Below are positions 19,191-27,687 of a stretch of DNA of 64,000 nt, one piece after another. The position numbers and the translations under genes are program-made. The notes under the pieces were generated by a model. The model saw only the letters and a program-made list of their open reading frames with translations. It searched no databases and was not told the DNA's origin. Position 1 is the stretch's first letter; every line of letters starts with the position of its first letter. Origin of the DNA: CAVVAY01 sp963746465 (GTDB lineage: Bacteria; Actinomycetota; Actinomycetes; JACCUZ01); contig CAVVAY010000005.1 of the NCBI GenBank assembly GCA_963746465.1, forward strand, positions 806,001-870,000. Reading direction: 5' to 3'.

Positions 19191-21653
19191 TCAGCCGACC
19201 GGTGCCGGGCCGCTGACTGCCGCGACCGGCTGGCTGGCGGGCACGCCGGACCCGTCCCGCCGTCCGGTCGCCTCCGGCAGGTCCAGCGCCACGCCGGTAG
19301 CCGCAGCTGCCCGAGCCGGCGACGGGCCGGCCCAGGCCAGCGTCAGGACGTCCTCGCCGCGCAGGAACCGGTGGCAGCGAACCCCGCCGGTCCCGCGACC
19401 CTTCGCGGGGTACTCGGCGTAGGGCGTGACCTTCACCGACCCGGCGTCGGTGCCCGGCAAGGCGGCGGACGAGGCGGCGATCGTGACCACCACGTTGTCC
19501 AGCGCGGGGTCGACGGCGCCGAAGTGCACGACCCGGGCGCGACCGGCCAGCCGGATGCCGGCCATGCCGCCCGCTGACCGGCCTTGCGGGCGCACCGAGG
19601 CCGCGTCGAAGTGCAGCAGCTGCGCGTCGGAGGTGACGAACACCAGGTCGCGGTCCTCGGTGGAGAGGTCGACCGCGCCGACCACCCGGTCGCCCGGCTT
19701 GAGGGAGATGACCTCCCAGGTGTCCTTGTTCTGCGGGTGGTCGGGGACGACCCGCTTGATCACGCCCTGCTCGGTGCCTAGTGCGAGCCCCGGCCCGTCG
19801 GCGTCCAGGCCGGTCAGGGCGACCACCTGCTCGTCCTTGTCCAACGACAGGAACTCCGAGACCGGGGCACCACCGGAGAGGTTGGGCGCGCTGGCCGTGG
19901 CCGGGACCGCCGGCACGTCGAGGACGCCGAGGCGCAGCAGCCGGCCGGCCGTGGTGACGGCGGCGACCTCGCCCCGGGCGGTGGACCTGACGGCCGAGAC
20001 CAGGACGTCGTGCTTGGCACGGGCGCCCTCGGTCGGCAGCGGGTCGTCGCTCAGGGTGCGGGCCAGCAGGCCGGTCGAGGACAGCAGCACCCAGCACGGG
20101 TCGTCGGTGACCTCCAGCGGGACGGCCGTGGTGCTGGGCGCGCCGGCGGACTCCAGCAGCACCGTGCGCCGTGGGGTGCCGAACTGCTTGGCGATCTCGG
20201 CCAGCTCGTCGGAGACCGTCTTCCGCAGCAGCGACTCGGAGTCGATGATCTCGGTGAGCGCGGCGATGGTCGCGCGCAGCGTCTCCTGCTCGGCCTCCAG
20301 CTCGATCCGGGAGAACTTGGTGAGCCGGCGCAGCGGCATGTCGAGGATGTAGTTGGTCTGGGTCTCGGTGAGGTCGAACACCGACATCAGCCGCTCGCGC
20401 GCCTCGGCGGCGTCGTCGCTGGTGCGGATGACCTGGATGACCTCGTCGATGTCCAGGATGGCGACGAGCAGGCCGTCCACCAGGTGCAGGCGGTCCAGCG
20501 CTTTGGTCCGGCGGTGCAGGCTCCGCCGCCGTACGACGTCGAGCCGGTGCGCGATGTAGACCTCGAGCAGCTCCTTGAGCCCCAGCGTCCGTGGCTGCCC
20601 GTCGACCAGTGCGACGTTGTTGATGCCGAAGGTGTCCTCGATGGGGGTCAGCCGGTAGAGCTGTTCGAGGATGGCCTCCGGGTTGAAGCCGTTCTTGATC
20701 TCGATGACCAGCCGGAGGCCCTTGGTGCGGTCGGTGTAGTCGTCGACCGCCGTGATGCCCTGCAGCTTCTTGCCGCGGACCAGCTCGGCGATCTTCTCCT
20801 TGACCCGCTCAGGCCCGACGCCCCAGGGCAGCTCGGTGATCACGATGCCCTTGCGGCGCGGGGTGACGTTCTCGACCCGGGCCGTGGCGCGGGTGCGGAA
20901 GGTGCCCCGGCCGGTCTCGTACGCCTCCCGGATGCCGTCCAGCCCGACGATCTTGCCGCCGGTCGGGAGGTCCGGGCCGGGCACGAAGCGCATCAGGTCG
21001 TCGAGGCCGGCACCGGGGTGCGCGATCAGGTGGCGCGCCGCCGAGACGACCTCCGTCAGGTTGTGCGGCGGCATGTTGGTCGCCATGCCGACCGCGATGC
21101 CGGATGCGCCGTTGACGAGCAGGTTCGGGAAGGCGGCCGGCAGCACCTCCGGCTCCATCTCGCGGTCGTCGTAGTTGGGCCGCAGGTCGACGACGCCCTC
21201 GTCGATGCCGGTCGTGACGGCCATGGCCGCCGGTGTCAGCCGGCACTCGGTGTAGCGGTAGGCCGCGGGCGGGTCGTCGTTGCCGAGGCTTCCGAAGTTG
21301 CCGTGCCCGTCGACCAGGGGGAGCCGCAGCGACCACGGCTGCGCCATCCGCACCAGCGTGTCGTAGATCGCGGTGTCGCCGTGCGGGTGCAGCGTCGCCA
21401 TCACGTCGCCGACGACGCGGGCGCACTTGACGTGGCCGCGGTCGGGCCGCAGGCCCATCTCGGTCATCCGGTAGAGGATGCGGCGGTGCACCGGCTTCAG
21501 CCCGTCGCGGGCGTCGGGCAGGGCGCGGGAGTAGATGACCGAGTAGGCGTACTCGAGGTACGAGCCCTGCATCTCGTCCGAGACGTCGATGTCGACGATG
21601 TTCTCGGTGTAGTCGTCGTCAGGCGGGGTGGGGGTCCTGCTCTTGCGTGCCAC
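19191..21653 (-). CDS. parC: DNA topoisomerase IV subunit A (type IIA, GyrA-like)
   Basis: An 820-residue breakage-reunion subunit. The catalytic Tyr is in AAYRYTECRL (about residue 134). The quinolone region reads HPHGDTAIYDTLVRMAQPW, with Thr at the position equivalent to E. coli GyrA Ser83 and the Asp87 equivalent kept. The C-terminal beta-pinwheel lacks a proper GyrA box: the related segment is only PQGRSAGGMAGI, which argues for decatenase ParC rather than supercoiling GyrA. Partner subunit parE lies 2.6 kb away, convergent. GTG at 21653 has an AGGAG ribosome site 8 nt upstream. The paired location matches actinomycete topoisomerase IV. Confidence 0.93.
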   Translation of the reverse strand: MARKSRTPTPPDDDYTENIVDIDVSDEMQGSYLEYAYSVIYSRALPDARDGLKPVHRRILYRMTEMGLRPDRGHVKCARVVGDVMATLHPHGDTAIYDTLVRMAQPWSLRLPLVDGHGNFGSLGNDDPPAAYRYTECRLTPAAMAVTTGIDEGVVDLRPNYDDREMEPEVLPAAFPNLLVNGASGIAVGMATNMPPHNLTEVVSAARHLIAHPGAGLDDLMRFVPGPDLPTGGKIVGLDGIREAYETGRGTFRTRATARVENVTPRRKGIVITELPWGVGPERVKEKIAELVRGKKLQGITAVDDYTDRTKGLRLVIEIKNGFNPEAILEQLYRLTPIEDTFGINNVALVDGQPRTLGLKELLEVYIAHRLDVVRRRSLHRRTKALDRLHLVDGLLVAILDIDEVIQVIRTSDDAAEARERLMSVFDLTETQTNYILDMPLRRLTKFSRIELEAEQETLRATIAALTEIIDSESLLRKTVSDELAEIAKQFGTPRRTVLLESAGAPSTTAVPLEVTDDPCWVLLSSTGLLARTLSDDPLPTEGARAKHDVLVSAVRSTARGEVAAVTTAGRLLRLGVLDVPAVPATASAPNLSGGAPVSEFLSLDKDEQVVALTGLDADGPGLALGTEQGVIKRVVPDHPQNKDTWEVISLKPGDRVVGAVDLSTEDRDLVFVTSDAQLLHFDAASVRPQGRSAGGMAGIRLAGRARVVHFGAVDPALDNVVVTIAASSAALPGTDAGSVKVTPYAEYPAKGRGTGGVRCHRFLRGEDVLTLAWAGPSPARAAAATGVALDLPEATGRRDGSGVPASQPVAAVSGPAPVG

Positions 21654-21764
21654 GGGTGGGGCTCCTGGCGGTCAGAAGGCGGTCCGGCGGGTGCTGCCGG
21701 ACCATTCTGGCCGCCGGGTCGGACCGACCTCGGGACCGACCCGCGGCAGCGCCCTCCAAGCCCC

Positions 21765-21816
21765 GTGATCATGAAAATTCGACCCCGCACTATGGGGGTG
21801 GAAGCTTCATGATCAC
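21765..21816. repeat. REP-like palindromic element, AT-rich
   Basis: Perfect 11-bp inverted arms GTGATCATGAA (21765-21775) and TTCATGATCAC (21806-21816) enclose a 30-nt loop, which itself holds a small ACCCC/GGGGT stem. AT content is well above background. It lies between parC and the YciI gene, and is of the size and form of extragenic palindromes scattered in GC-rich actinobacterial genomes. Single copy in this window. Confidence 0.6.
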
Positions 21817-21831
21817 CGGCCCAAGCCCTGA

Positions 21832-22107
21832 TCAGGCGCCGATGACGACGTTCCACTCCCGGATCCGCCAGGCCCGCACCAGACCGTTGCGGACGTACGG
21901 GTCGGCCTCGACGAAGGCCTCCACCACGGCCCGGTCCTCGGTCGACCAGACCAGCATGGCCTGGTCGGCCGGATCGGCCAGGGCCCCGGCCAGCGCCAGG
22001 TCGCCCCGCTCGTGGGCGGCCCGGGCCAGGCCCAGGTGCACGTCGCGGAACTCTGGCCGGCGCTCGAGGTAGTCGTCCACCAGGTCGTACTGCAGCGCGA
22101 GGTACAT
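21832..22107 (-). CDS. YciI-family protein
   Basis: A 91-residue YCII-related protein (dimeric ferredoxin-like alpha+beta fold): MYLALQYDLVDDYLERR opens the domain. A segment with ALADPADQAMLVWS and the characteristic ending FVEADPYVRNGLVRAWRIRE follow. Family members include small hydrolase-like and dehydrochlorinase-like proteins, but the reaction here is unknown. ATG at 22107 is preferred over GTG 22116. It precedes no gene on its strand; the acyl-CoA synthetase lies 24 bp upstream, so the two could share a transcript. Confidence 0.8.
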   Translation of the reverse strand: MYLALQYDLVDDYLERRPEFRDVHLGLARAAHERGDLALAGALADPADQAMLVWSTEDRAVVEAFVEADPYVRNGLVRAWRIREWNVVIGA

Positions 22108-22131
22108 GCCGCCCACCCTGCCAGAGCCGGG

Positions 22132-23823
22132 TCAGCCCTTGAGGTCGGGGAAGTCCTCCTCGCGGAACTCGGTCTCGGACCGGCCTTCGCGAGCCTCCTC
22201 GGCGCCGCGCAGCTCGACCCGGCGGATCTTCCCGCTGATGGTCTTCGGCAGCTCGGCGAACTCCAGCCGGCGGATCCGCTTGTAGGGCGCGAGGTGCTCC
22301 CGGACGTAGCGCAGGATCGACAGTGCGGTGTCGGAGTCCGGGGCGTGGCCCGCGGCCAGCGCGACGTAGGCCTTCGGTACGGCGAGCCGCACCGGGTCGG
22401 GTGCCGGGACCACGGCGGCCTCGGCCACGGCCGGGTGCTCGATCAGCACGCTCTCCAGCTCGAACGGCGAGATGCGGTAGTCGCTGGCCTTGAACACGTC
22501 GTCGCTGCGGCCGACGTAGGTGATGTAGCCGTCCTCGTCACGGCTCGCGACGTCGCCGGTGTGGTAGTAGCCGCCGCGCATGGCCTCGTCGGTCAGCGTG
22601 CTGTCGTCGCGGTAGCCGACCATCAGCGCGGTCGGCCGCGCTGCGAGGTCGAGGCAGATCTCTCCCTCGGTGCCGACCTCGGAGGTGACCGGGTCGATCA
22701 GCACCACGGTGTAGCCGGGCAGCGGGCGACCCATCGAGCCGGGCTTGAGCGGTGCGCCGGGCGGGTTGCCGATCTGCGCCGTCGTCTCGGTCTGTCCGTA
22801 GCCGTCGCGCACGGTCCGGCCCCAGGCCTGCTGCACCTGCTCGATCACCTCGGGGTTCAGCGGCTCCCCGGCCCCCACGACCTCGCGCAGCGACGCCACC
22901 CGGTGCGCCTTCAGGTCCTCCTGCACCAGCATCCGCCACACCGTCGGCGGCGCGCAGAACGTCGTCACGCCGCAGCGAGCCATCGTGTCGAGCAGGCCGG
23001 CGGCGTCGAACCGCGGCTGGTTCACCACGAACGCGGTGGCACCGGCGATCCACGGTGCGAACACGTTGCTCCAGGCGTGCTTCGCCCAGCCGGGCGACGA
23101 GACGTTGAGGTGCACGTCGCCGGGCTGCAGGCCGATCCAGTACGCCGTGGAGAGGTGCCCGACCGGGTACGACGTGTGGGTGTGCTCGACCAGCTTCGGC
23201 CGGGCCGTCGTGCCGCTGGTGAAGTAGAGCAGCAGCGTCTCGTCGGCGCCGGTCTCGACCTCGGCCTCGAAGGACTCCAGATGCGCAGCCGAGTCGTCGT
23301 AGCGCAGCCAGCCCGCGACCGGCGGCCCGACCGCGATCCGGGTCCAGTCGCCCGGCACGCCGGCGAACTTCTCGGTGTCGGCCGATGCCGTGATGACATG
23401 GCGCACCTTGCCGCGCTCGACGCGGTCGGCGAGGTCGCGCGGCCCGAGCAGCGTCGTCGCCGGGATGACGACCGCCCCCAGCTTGATGCAGGCCAGCATC
23501 ACCTCCCACAACGGCACGACGTTGCCGAGGACAAGTAGCACGCGGTCGCCGCGGTCGACGCCCTCAGCGCGCAGCCAGGCCGCCACCTGTGCCGAGCGGG
23601 CGGCCAGCTCGGCGTACGTCAGCCGGTCCTCGGTGTCGTCGGCGTGCACGATCCACAGGGCCGGTACGTCGGGCTGCTCGGCGGCGAGCACGTCGAACCA
23701 GTCGAAGCCGAAGTTGAAGTGGGTGAGGTCGGGCCAGCGGAACTCGGCGACGGCTGACTCGTAGTCCGTTCGGTGGCTCTGCAGCAGGTCCCGGGCGGCC
23801 CGGAACGCGTCGGTCTGTCCCAT
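22132..23823 (-). CDS. AMP-dependent acyl-CoA synthetase (medium-chain/acetyl-CoA-type)
   Basis: A 563-residue ANL-superfamily adenylating enzyme that activates a carboxylic acid to acyl-CoA using ATP. Signature motifs are complete: A3 YFTSGTTARPK (about residue 200), A5 DGYGQTE, the GRSDDVFKASDYRI hinge region (A8), and the catalytic Lys in PKTISGKIRR near 535. The overall pattern (LNVSSPGWAKHAWSN) resembles the medium-chain acyl-CoA synthetase subgroup. The substrate is not predictable from sequence. It starts at ATG 23823 near the downstream YciI gene. Cytosolic. Confidence 0.9.
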   Translation of the reverse strand: MGQTDAFRAARDLLQSHRTDYESAVAEFRWPDLTHFNFGFDWFDVLAAEQPDVPALWIVHADDTEDRLTYAELAARSAQVAAWLRAEGVDRGDRVLLVLGNVVPLWEVMLACIKLGAVVIPATTLLGPRDLADRVERGKVRHVITASADTEKFAGVPGDWTRIAVGPPVAGWLRYDDSAAHLESFEAEVETGADETLLLYFTSGTTARPKLVEHTHTSYPVGHLSTAYWIGLQPGDVHLNVSSPGWAKHAWSNVFAPWIAGATAFVVNQPRFDAAGLLDTMARCGVTTFCAPPTVWRMLVQEDLKAHRVASLREVVGAGEPLNPEVIEQVQQAWGRTVRDGYGQTETTAQIGNPPGAPLKPGSMGRPLPGYTVVLIDPVTSEVGTEGEICLDLAARPTALMVGYRDDSTLTDEAMRGGYYHTGDVASRDEDGYITYVGRSDDVFKASDYRISPFELESVLIEHPAVAEAAVVPAPDPVRLAVPKAYVALAAGHAPDSDTALSILRYVREHLAPYKRIRRLEFAELPKTISGKIRRVELRGAEEAREGRSETEFREEDFPDLKG

Positions 23824-23876
23824 GCCAGCGACCCTCGCAGCCGCTCAGTGCGGGGTCAACGGCGACACAGAGCCGG

Positions 23877-24332
23877 TTATCCGTCCCGCAGCTGCCGCGT
23901 ACCTTCGCTGGTCCACTCCACGACGTATCGCCGGTCCGGGTCGCCGTTGGTGAACGTCGCGGTGCAGGTGGCCGTGGACCCGGGCGGCGGGGTGGGGGTC
24001 TCGAGCTCCTCGCACGACACCCTCGGGCTGCCACTCAAGGTGGAGACGTGGCTGGTCACCCAGCTCTCCAGGTCCCGGGTCGCAGCCTGCGCGGCGCTCC
24101 CACCGCCATCTGATCCGCCGCCGCTACCTGAGGCGCCACCGCCACCTGGTCCACCGCCGCGGCTTGCCGCGCAGGAACCGTTGGAGAGCTCGTCGCAGGG
24201 CTTACTGAAGGCCGAGTCGACTGCCCTGCCGAGCAGAAAGAGCGCCGGGACCATCACGATCGCGACGGCCGCCATCAGCAGGGCAGCCTCTACTGCCGAA
24301 CCACCGCGATCGTCCAGCCGCCAGCTACCCAC
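23877..24332 (-). CDS. Flp/TadE-pilin-like exported protein with DUF4333-like C-terminus
   Basis: About 151 residues. The N-terminus WRLDDRGGSAVEAALLMA has a Gly followed by a Glu at about position +5 and then a hydrophobic helix. This is the class III/Flp prepilin or TadE-type signal processed by a prepilin peptidase. A Gly/Ser-rich linker follows (about 45-85), then a small domain with two cysteines (RVSCEELETPTPP, TATCTATFTNGDP) resembling DUF4333. GTG 24332 follows GGGGGGAGGG and is chosen over a longer TTG start. No tad/flp assembly genes are in this window, so the pilin role is inferred from the signal only. Confidence 0.68.
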   Translation of the reverse strand: MGSWRLDDRGGSAVEAALLMAAVAIVMVPALFLLGRAVDSAFSKPCDELSNGSCAASRGGGPGGGGASGSGGGSDGGGSAAQAATRDLESWVTSHVSTLSGSPRVSCEELETPTPPPGSTATCTATFTNGDPDRRYVVEWTSEGTRQLRDG

Positions 24333-24404
24333 GGACCCTCCCCCCTGGCGCCGCAAACTTCACCATGGACGCAGCGGCCGGAAAGGTCAATGGCCCGAAT
24401 GCGG

Positions 24405-24875
24405 TCAGTCGTCACGCTCCGTGACGTCGGCGACCGAGGCGTCGAGGGCCAGCAGGGCGGGGTCGGCATCTACGGCGATCGCGACGCCGTGCGCGCCGGC
24501 ACCCAGAGTGACCTCGCGACCGCGCAGCCGTTCGTCGGCGACCACCGGCCAGGCGGTCGTCGAGCCGAACGGGGTGATGGTGCCGCGCTCGTAACCGGTG
24601 ACCGCGAGCGCGGTGTCGGCATCGGGCATGGACAGCCGGCTCACGCCGAGCAGGTCGCGCAGCTTGGGCCAGGAGATCGTCCGGTCGCCGGGCACCAGCA
24701 CGAACAGGAAGTCGCCCTCGCCGCGGCGGACGACCAGGGTCTTCACCACGTCGGCCGGCTCGACGCCGCGCGCCTCGGCCGCCTCGGCCAGGCTGTGCAC
24801 CGGGCCGTGCCGGATCACCCGGTGCGAGAGCCCGGCGGCCTCGACGGCAGCTAGCGCTCGTTCCTCGCCGGTCAC
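24405..24875 (-). CDS. ybaK: YbaK/ProRS-associated-domain Cys-tRNA(Pro) deacylase-like protein
   Basis: A 156-residue YbaK/EbsC family protein, a trans-editing factor that hydrolyses mischarged aminoacyl-tRNA, typically Cys-tRNA(Pro). The conserved Lys is in VVKTLVVRRG, followed by FVLVPGDRTISWPKLRDLLG and the GYERGTITPFG loop. The frame is open upstream, but GTG 24875 is chosen because it overlaps the stop of the PfkB kinase by four bases (GTGA), which implies translational coupling. Location behind psuG-psuK is unusual and suggests a shared RNA-quality theme or simple hitchhiking. Confidence 0.85.
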   Translation of the reverse strand: MTGEERALAAVEAAGLSHRVIRHGPVHSLAEAAEARGVEPADVVKTLVVRRGEGDFLFVLVPGDRTISWPKLRDLLGVSRLSMPDADTALAVTGYERGTITPFGSTTAWPVVADERLRGREVTLGAGAHGVAIAVDADPALLALDASVADVTERDD

Positions 24876-25777
24876 GGCCGCGCCCCGACCCGGCCGACCA
24901 CCCGGGCCGCGAGCCGGTTGCCGGCTGCCAGCGCGGTCTCGGGCTCCGGGTGCAGCAGCCAGGAGGCCAGGAAACCGGCCGCGAACGCGTCGCCGGCACC
25001 GGTCGTGTCGACCACTTCGACCCCCCGCTCGGCCGGAGCGCTGGCGGTGATGAACCCCTGCTGCCACAACGACCCGTCGGCGCCGAGCTTCACGACGACC
25101 TCGCGGTACGTGTCGCCGAGCCGCTCGGCGGCCTGGTGCGGGCTCGCGACGCCGGCGAGCACCGCGGCCTCGTCCTGGTTGGCCAGCAGCAGGTCGACCC
25201 CGCGGGTCATCGCCAGGAACTCTGCTGCGCCGGTCCGTTCGAGCAGGGCTGCCGACGACGGGTCGACCGACACCGTCATGTCGGCGGCCGCCGCGAGCGA
25301 GAGGGCGGCGAGGCCGGCCTCGCGCGATCCCGGGTTGAGCAGCGTGTAGCCGGACAGGTGCAGGTGGCCGCCGGGACGGAAGGGCCGCTGGGGCAGGTGC
25401 TCCGGCCCGAGGGTCGCGTTCGCGCCGGCGTCCGGCAGCATCGACCGTTCGCCGCCGGGTTCGACCAGCACGATGCAGGTGCCCGTCGTGCGTTCCGGGT
25501 CGGTGCTGACCCACGCGGTGACGCCGGCGTCGGTCAGCGCCGCCACCGACTCGCGGCCGAGCACGTCGTCTCCGACCCGTCCGACGTAGGCCGTGGGGAC
25601 GCCCTGTCCGGCCAGCCAGGCGGCCACGTTGGCCCCGGACCCGCCACCCGCGGTGGTGACGACGGCGGGAGTGTCGCTGCCCCGCGCCAGGGCGCCGCTC
25701 ATGGCGGCGAGGACGTCGACCATGACGTCACCGACGACGACGACGTCGAGGGTCTCGGTGCCGAGCGGGACGGTCAC
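24872..25777 (-). CDS. psuK: PfkB-family carbohydrate kinase, probable pseudouridine kinase
   Basis: A 301-residue ribokinase-fold sugar kinase. The N-terminal signature has VVVGDVMVDVLA and AGGGSGANVAAWLAGQG. The C-terminal PfkB signature 2 is VVDTTGAGDAFAAGF (about 262-274), with the catalytic Asp in GAGD. It is placed 4 bp after the pseudouridine-5'-phosphate glycosidase stop. That makes pseudouridine the likely substrate: the kinase makes pseudouridine 5'-phosphate, which PsuG cleaves to uracil and ribose 5-phosphate. By sequence alone another nucleoside or ribose kinase cannot be excluded. The start is GTG 25777. Confidence 0.85.
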   Translation of the reverse strand: MTVPLGTETLDVVVVGDVMVDVLAAMSGALARGSDTPAVVTTAGGGSGANVAAWLAGQGVPTAYVGRVGDDVLGRESVAALTDAGVTAWVSTDPERTTGTCIVLVEPGGERSMLPDAGANATLGPEHLPQRPFRPGGHLHLSGYTLLNPGSREAGLAALSLAAAADMTVSVDPSSAALLERTGAAEFLAMTRGVDLLLANQDEAAVLAGVASPHQAAERLGDTYREVVVKLGADGSLWQQGFITASAPAERGVEVVDTTGAGDAFAAGFLASWLLHPEPETALAAGNRLAARVVGRVGARP

Positions 25778-25781
25778 CGGG

Positions 25782-26690
25782 TCACCGCCGGCCGGCGGAC
25801 GCCGCCGCGATCCGGGCAGCGAGCTCGGCGTTGCGAAGGATGATGCGGATGTTCGCCTCGAGGGTGACGCCCTTGCTCTCGCGGTGGAAGAACTCGAGGA
25901 GGAAGGGCGTGACGTCCTTGCCGCGGACCTGCGCCTGCTCGGCCGCGGCCAGGCCGTCGTGCAGCAGCCGGCCGTGCAGGGCCGGGTCGACCTGCTCGCC
26001 CGGCGGCAGCGGGTTCGCCACCACGACGCCGCGGTCGTCGGTGCCGAGCCCGGCCCGCTGAGCCATCACGGCTGCGACCTCCTCGGGGCTGTCGACCTGC
26101 CAGTCGACGCGGTGGCCGGAGTCGCTCAGGTAGAAGCCCGGGAACGCCGTCGTGCCATAGCCGAGGACGGGTACGCCGAGGGTCTCCAACCGTTCCAAGG
26201 TGGCGGGCACGTCGAGGATCGACTTCACACCGGAGCAGACGACCGTGATGTCGGTGGTCGCGAGCGCTTGCAGGTCGGCGGACTCGTCCCAGGTGCTGCG
26301 CGCGTCGCGGTGGACGCCGCCGAGGCCCCCGGTCGCGAAGACCGGGATGCCGGCCCGTGCCGCGAGGTGTGAGGTCGCGGCCACCGTGGTGGCGCCCATG
26401 CCGCGTCGGGCCGCGACGGTAGCCAGGTCTCGGGTGCTCACCTTGACGACGTCGTCCCGGGTGGCCACCAGCTCGAGTGCCTGGTCGTCCAGCCCGATGC
26501 ACGGCCGGCCGTCGACCAGCGCGATGGTCGCGGGGACGGCGCCGCCCCGGCGTACCGCCTGCTCGATCTCCCGCGCGACGCGGAGGTTCTCCGGCCGGGG
26601 GAGACCGTGGCTGATGATGGTCGACTCGAGGGCCACCACGGGGGTGCCCGCCGCCAGTGCGTCGGCGACTTCGGGCAGGACGTTGAGCAC
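25782..26690 (-). CDS. psuG: pseudouridine-5'-phosphate glycosidase
   Basis: A 302-residue enzyme that breaks the C-glycosidic bond of pseudouridine 5'-phosphate. The N-terminal hallmark VVALESTIISHGLPRPEN is present. The catalytic-Lys region VVCSGVKSILDVPATLERLE matches the Schiff-base Lys of E. coli YeiN. ATGGLGGVHR and NPLPPGEQVD are also conserved. It is the first gene of a three-gene operon (psuG, psuK, ybaK). GTG 26690 has no ribosome site but a TAGCGT hexamer 6 nt upstream, suggesting a leaderless transcript. It is divergent from the DinB gene. Cytosolic. Confidence 0.95.
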   Translation of the reverse strand: MLNVLPEVADALAAGTPVVALESTIISHGLPRPENLRVAREIEQAVRRGGAVPATIALVDGRPCIGLDDQALELVATRDDVVKVSTRDLATVAARRGMGATTVAATSHLAARAGIPVFATGGLGGVHRDARSTWDESADLQALATTDITVVCSGVKSILDVPATLERLETLGVPVLGYGTTAFPGFYLSDSGHRVDWQVDSPEEVAAVMAQRAGLGTDDRGVVVANPLPPGEQVDPALHGRLLHDGLAAAEQAQVRGKDVTPFLLEFFHRESKGVTLEANIRIILRNAELAARIAAASAGRR

Positions 26691-26696
26691 GGTCGC

Positions 26697-26702
26697 ACGC
26701 TA
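26697..26702 (-). promoter_or_regulatory. -10 hexamer for leaderless psuG
   Basis: TAGCGT on the minus strand, 6 nt before GTG 26690. It should drive the psuG-psuK-ybaK operon. Confidence 0.5.
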
Positions 26703-26755
26703 TCGGGTGGGGAATGCGCTCGACCGCTGTCGGTGGCGGTCGGCAGGATCGGCTC

Positions 26756-27268
26756 ATGCCGACGCCTGAACGCAGCATCATGCCCGCCGCGATGGACGAG
26801 CGATCGATCCTGATGAACCACCTCGACTACACCCGCCGGACCGCCTTGGCGAAGTGCGAGGGCCTCTCCGACGAGGACGCGCGCCGTGCGGTGCTGCCGA
26901 CGTCGCCGCTGATGACGATGTCGGGCATCGTGAGCCACCTGAGGTGGGTGGAGTGGTCGTGGGTCCACGTCCGGCTGCTGGGGGAGCCCGACGAGGGCCC
27001 GTGGACCGATGAGGACCCGGACCGCGAGTTCCACTACCGGACCGGCGAGCCGCTGTCGGTGACGACCGAGGACTACCAGGAGCTGGCGCGGGCGCACGAC
27101 GAGCTGTTCGCCGGCATCGAGCTGGACCAGGTCGCCGCGACACCGGCGCGGAACGGGCGGCCGATCACCTTCCGGTGGATCCTCCAGCACCTGATCGAGG
27201 AGAACGCCCGGCACGACGGGCACCTCGACATCATCCGCGAGCTGATCGACGGCACCACCGGCGACTGA
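26756..27268 (+). CDS. DinB-family (DUF664) probable mycothiol-dependent protein
   Basis: A 170-residue four-helix-bundle DinB/DUF664 protein. The expected metal-binding histidines are SHLRWVEW (about residue 60) and the helix HLIEENARHDGHLD with H-x8-H-x2-H. Relatives in actinobacteria are mycothiol- or bacillithiol-S-transferase-like enzymes in detoxification, or are uncharacterised. ATG 26756 is chosen. Upstream there is only CAGGAT 6 nt before it, which could be a degenerate -10 or ribosome site. The frame is open to 26714 but that part is not protein-like. It is divergent from psuG. Confidence 0.85.
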   Translation: MPTPERSIMPAAMDERSILMNHLDYTRRTALAKCEGLSDEDARRAVLPTSPLMTMSGIVSHLRWVEWSWVHVRLLGEPDEGPWTDEDPDREFHYRTGEPLSVTTEDYQELARAHDELFAGIELDQVAATPARNGRPITFRWILQHLIEENARHDGHLDIIRELIDGTTGD

Positions 27269-27269
27269 G

Positions 27270-27596
27270 CTAGCCGAGGAACCCGTCGAGCTCCTCGGGC
27301 TTGCCGGCCCGACTGTCCAGCCGGATCGTCCATGCGTCGACGCTGTCGAGGACGAGGTGGGTACCGTGCCACGGGTCGCGGGCGAGCGTGTCACGCACCG
27401 TCTGCGCTGAGTCGGCCTCCACCACGTGCACCACCCGGTGCTCGTCGGCCAGCGGCCCGCCGAGGACGACGAAACCGTCCGCGACGAGCCGGTCCATGAA
27501 CTCGGCGTGCGCGGCCCAGTCGGACTGCTCCTCCATCGGCATTGACGGGTCCCATCGCGGACCGGAACGGTGGAGCACGACATGGAACATGGCCAT
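27270..27596 (-). CDS. YciI-family protein
   Basis: A 108-residue YCII-domain protein: MFHVVLHRSGPRWDPSMP, then HAEFMDRLVADGFVVLGGPL, which contains the conserved His and the GGP turn of the family. Next come VHVVEADS and the ending ARDPWHGTHLVLDSVDAW. The family fold is ferredoxin-like and the reaction unknown. Two adjacent Met codons (27596 and 27590) are possible starts. The gene is convergent with the DinB gene, with only 1 bp between their stops, and divergent from the methyltransferase. Confidence 0.82.
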   Translation of the reverse strand: MAMFHVVLHRSGPRWDPSMPMEEQSDWAAHAEFMDRLVADGFVVLGGPLADEHRVVHVVEADSAQTVRDTLARDPWHGTHLVLDSVDAWTIRLDSRAGKPEELDGFLG

Positions 27597-27687
27597 GTCC
27601 GCGTTCTACCACCGCGCGGTGACGGCCGTGCTCGGCTTGATCGTTGACCGTGCCGACATGGTTGACTCTGCGCGGAAGGGAGCCCTC

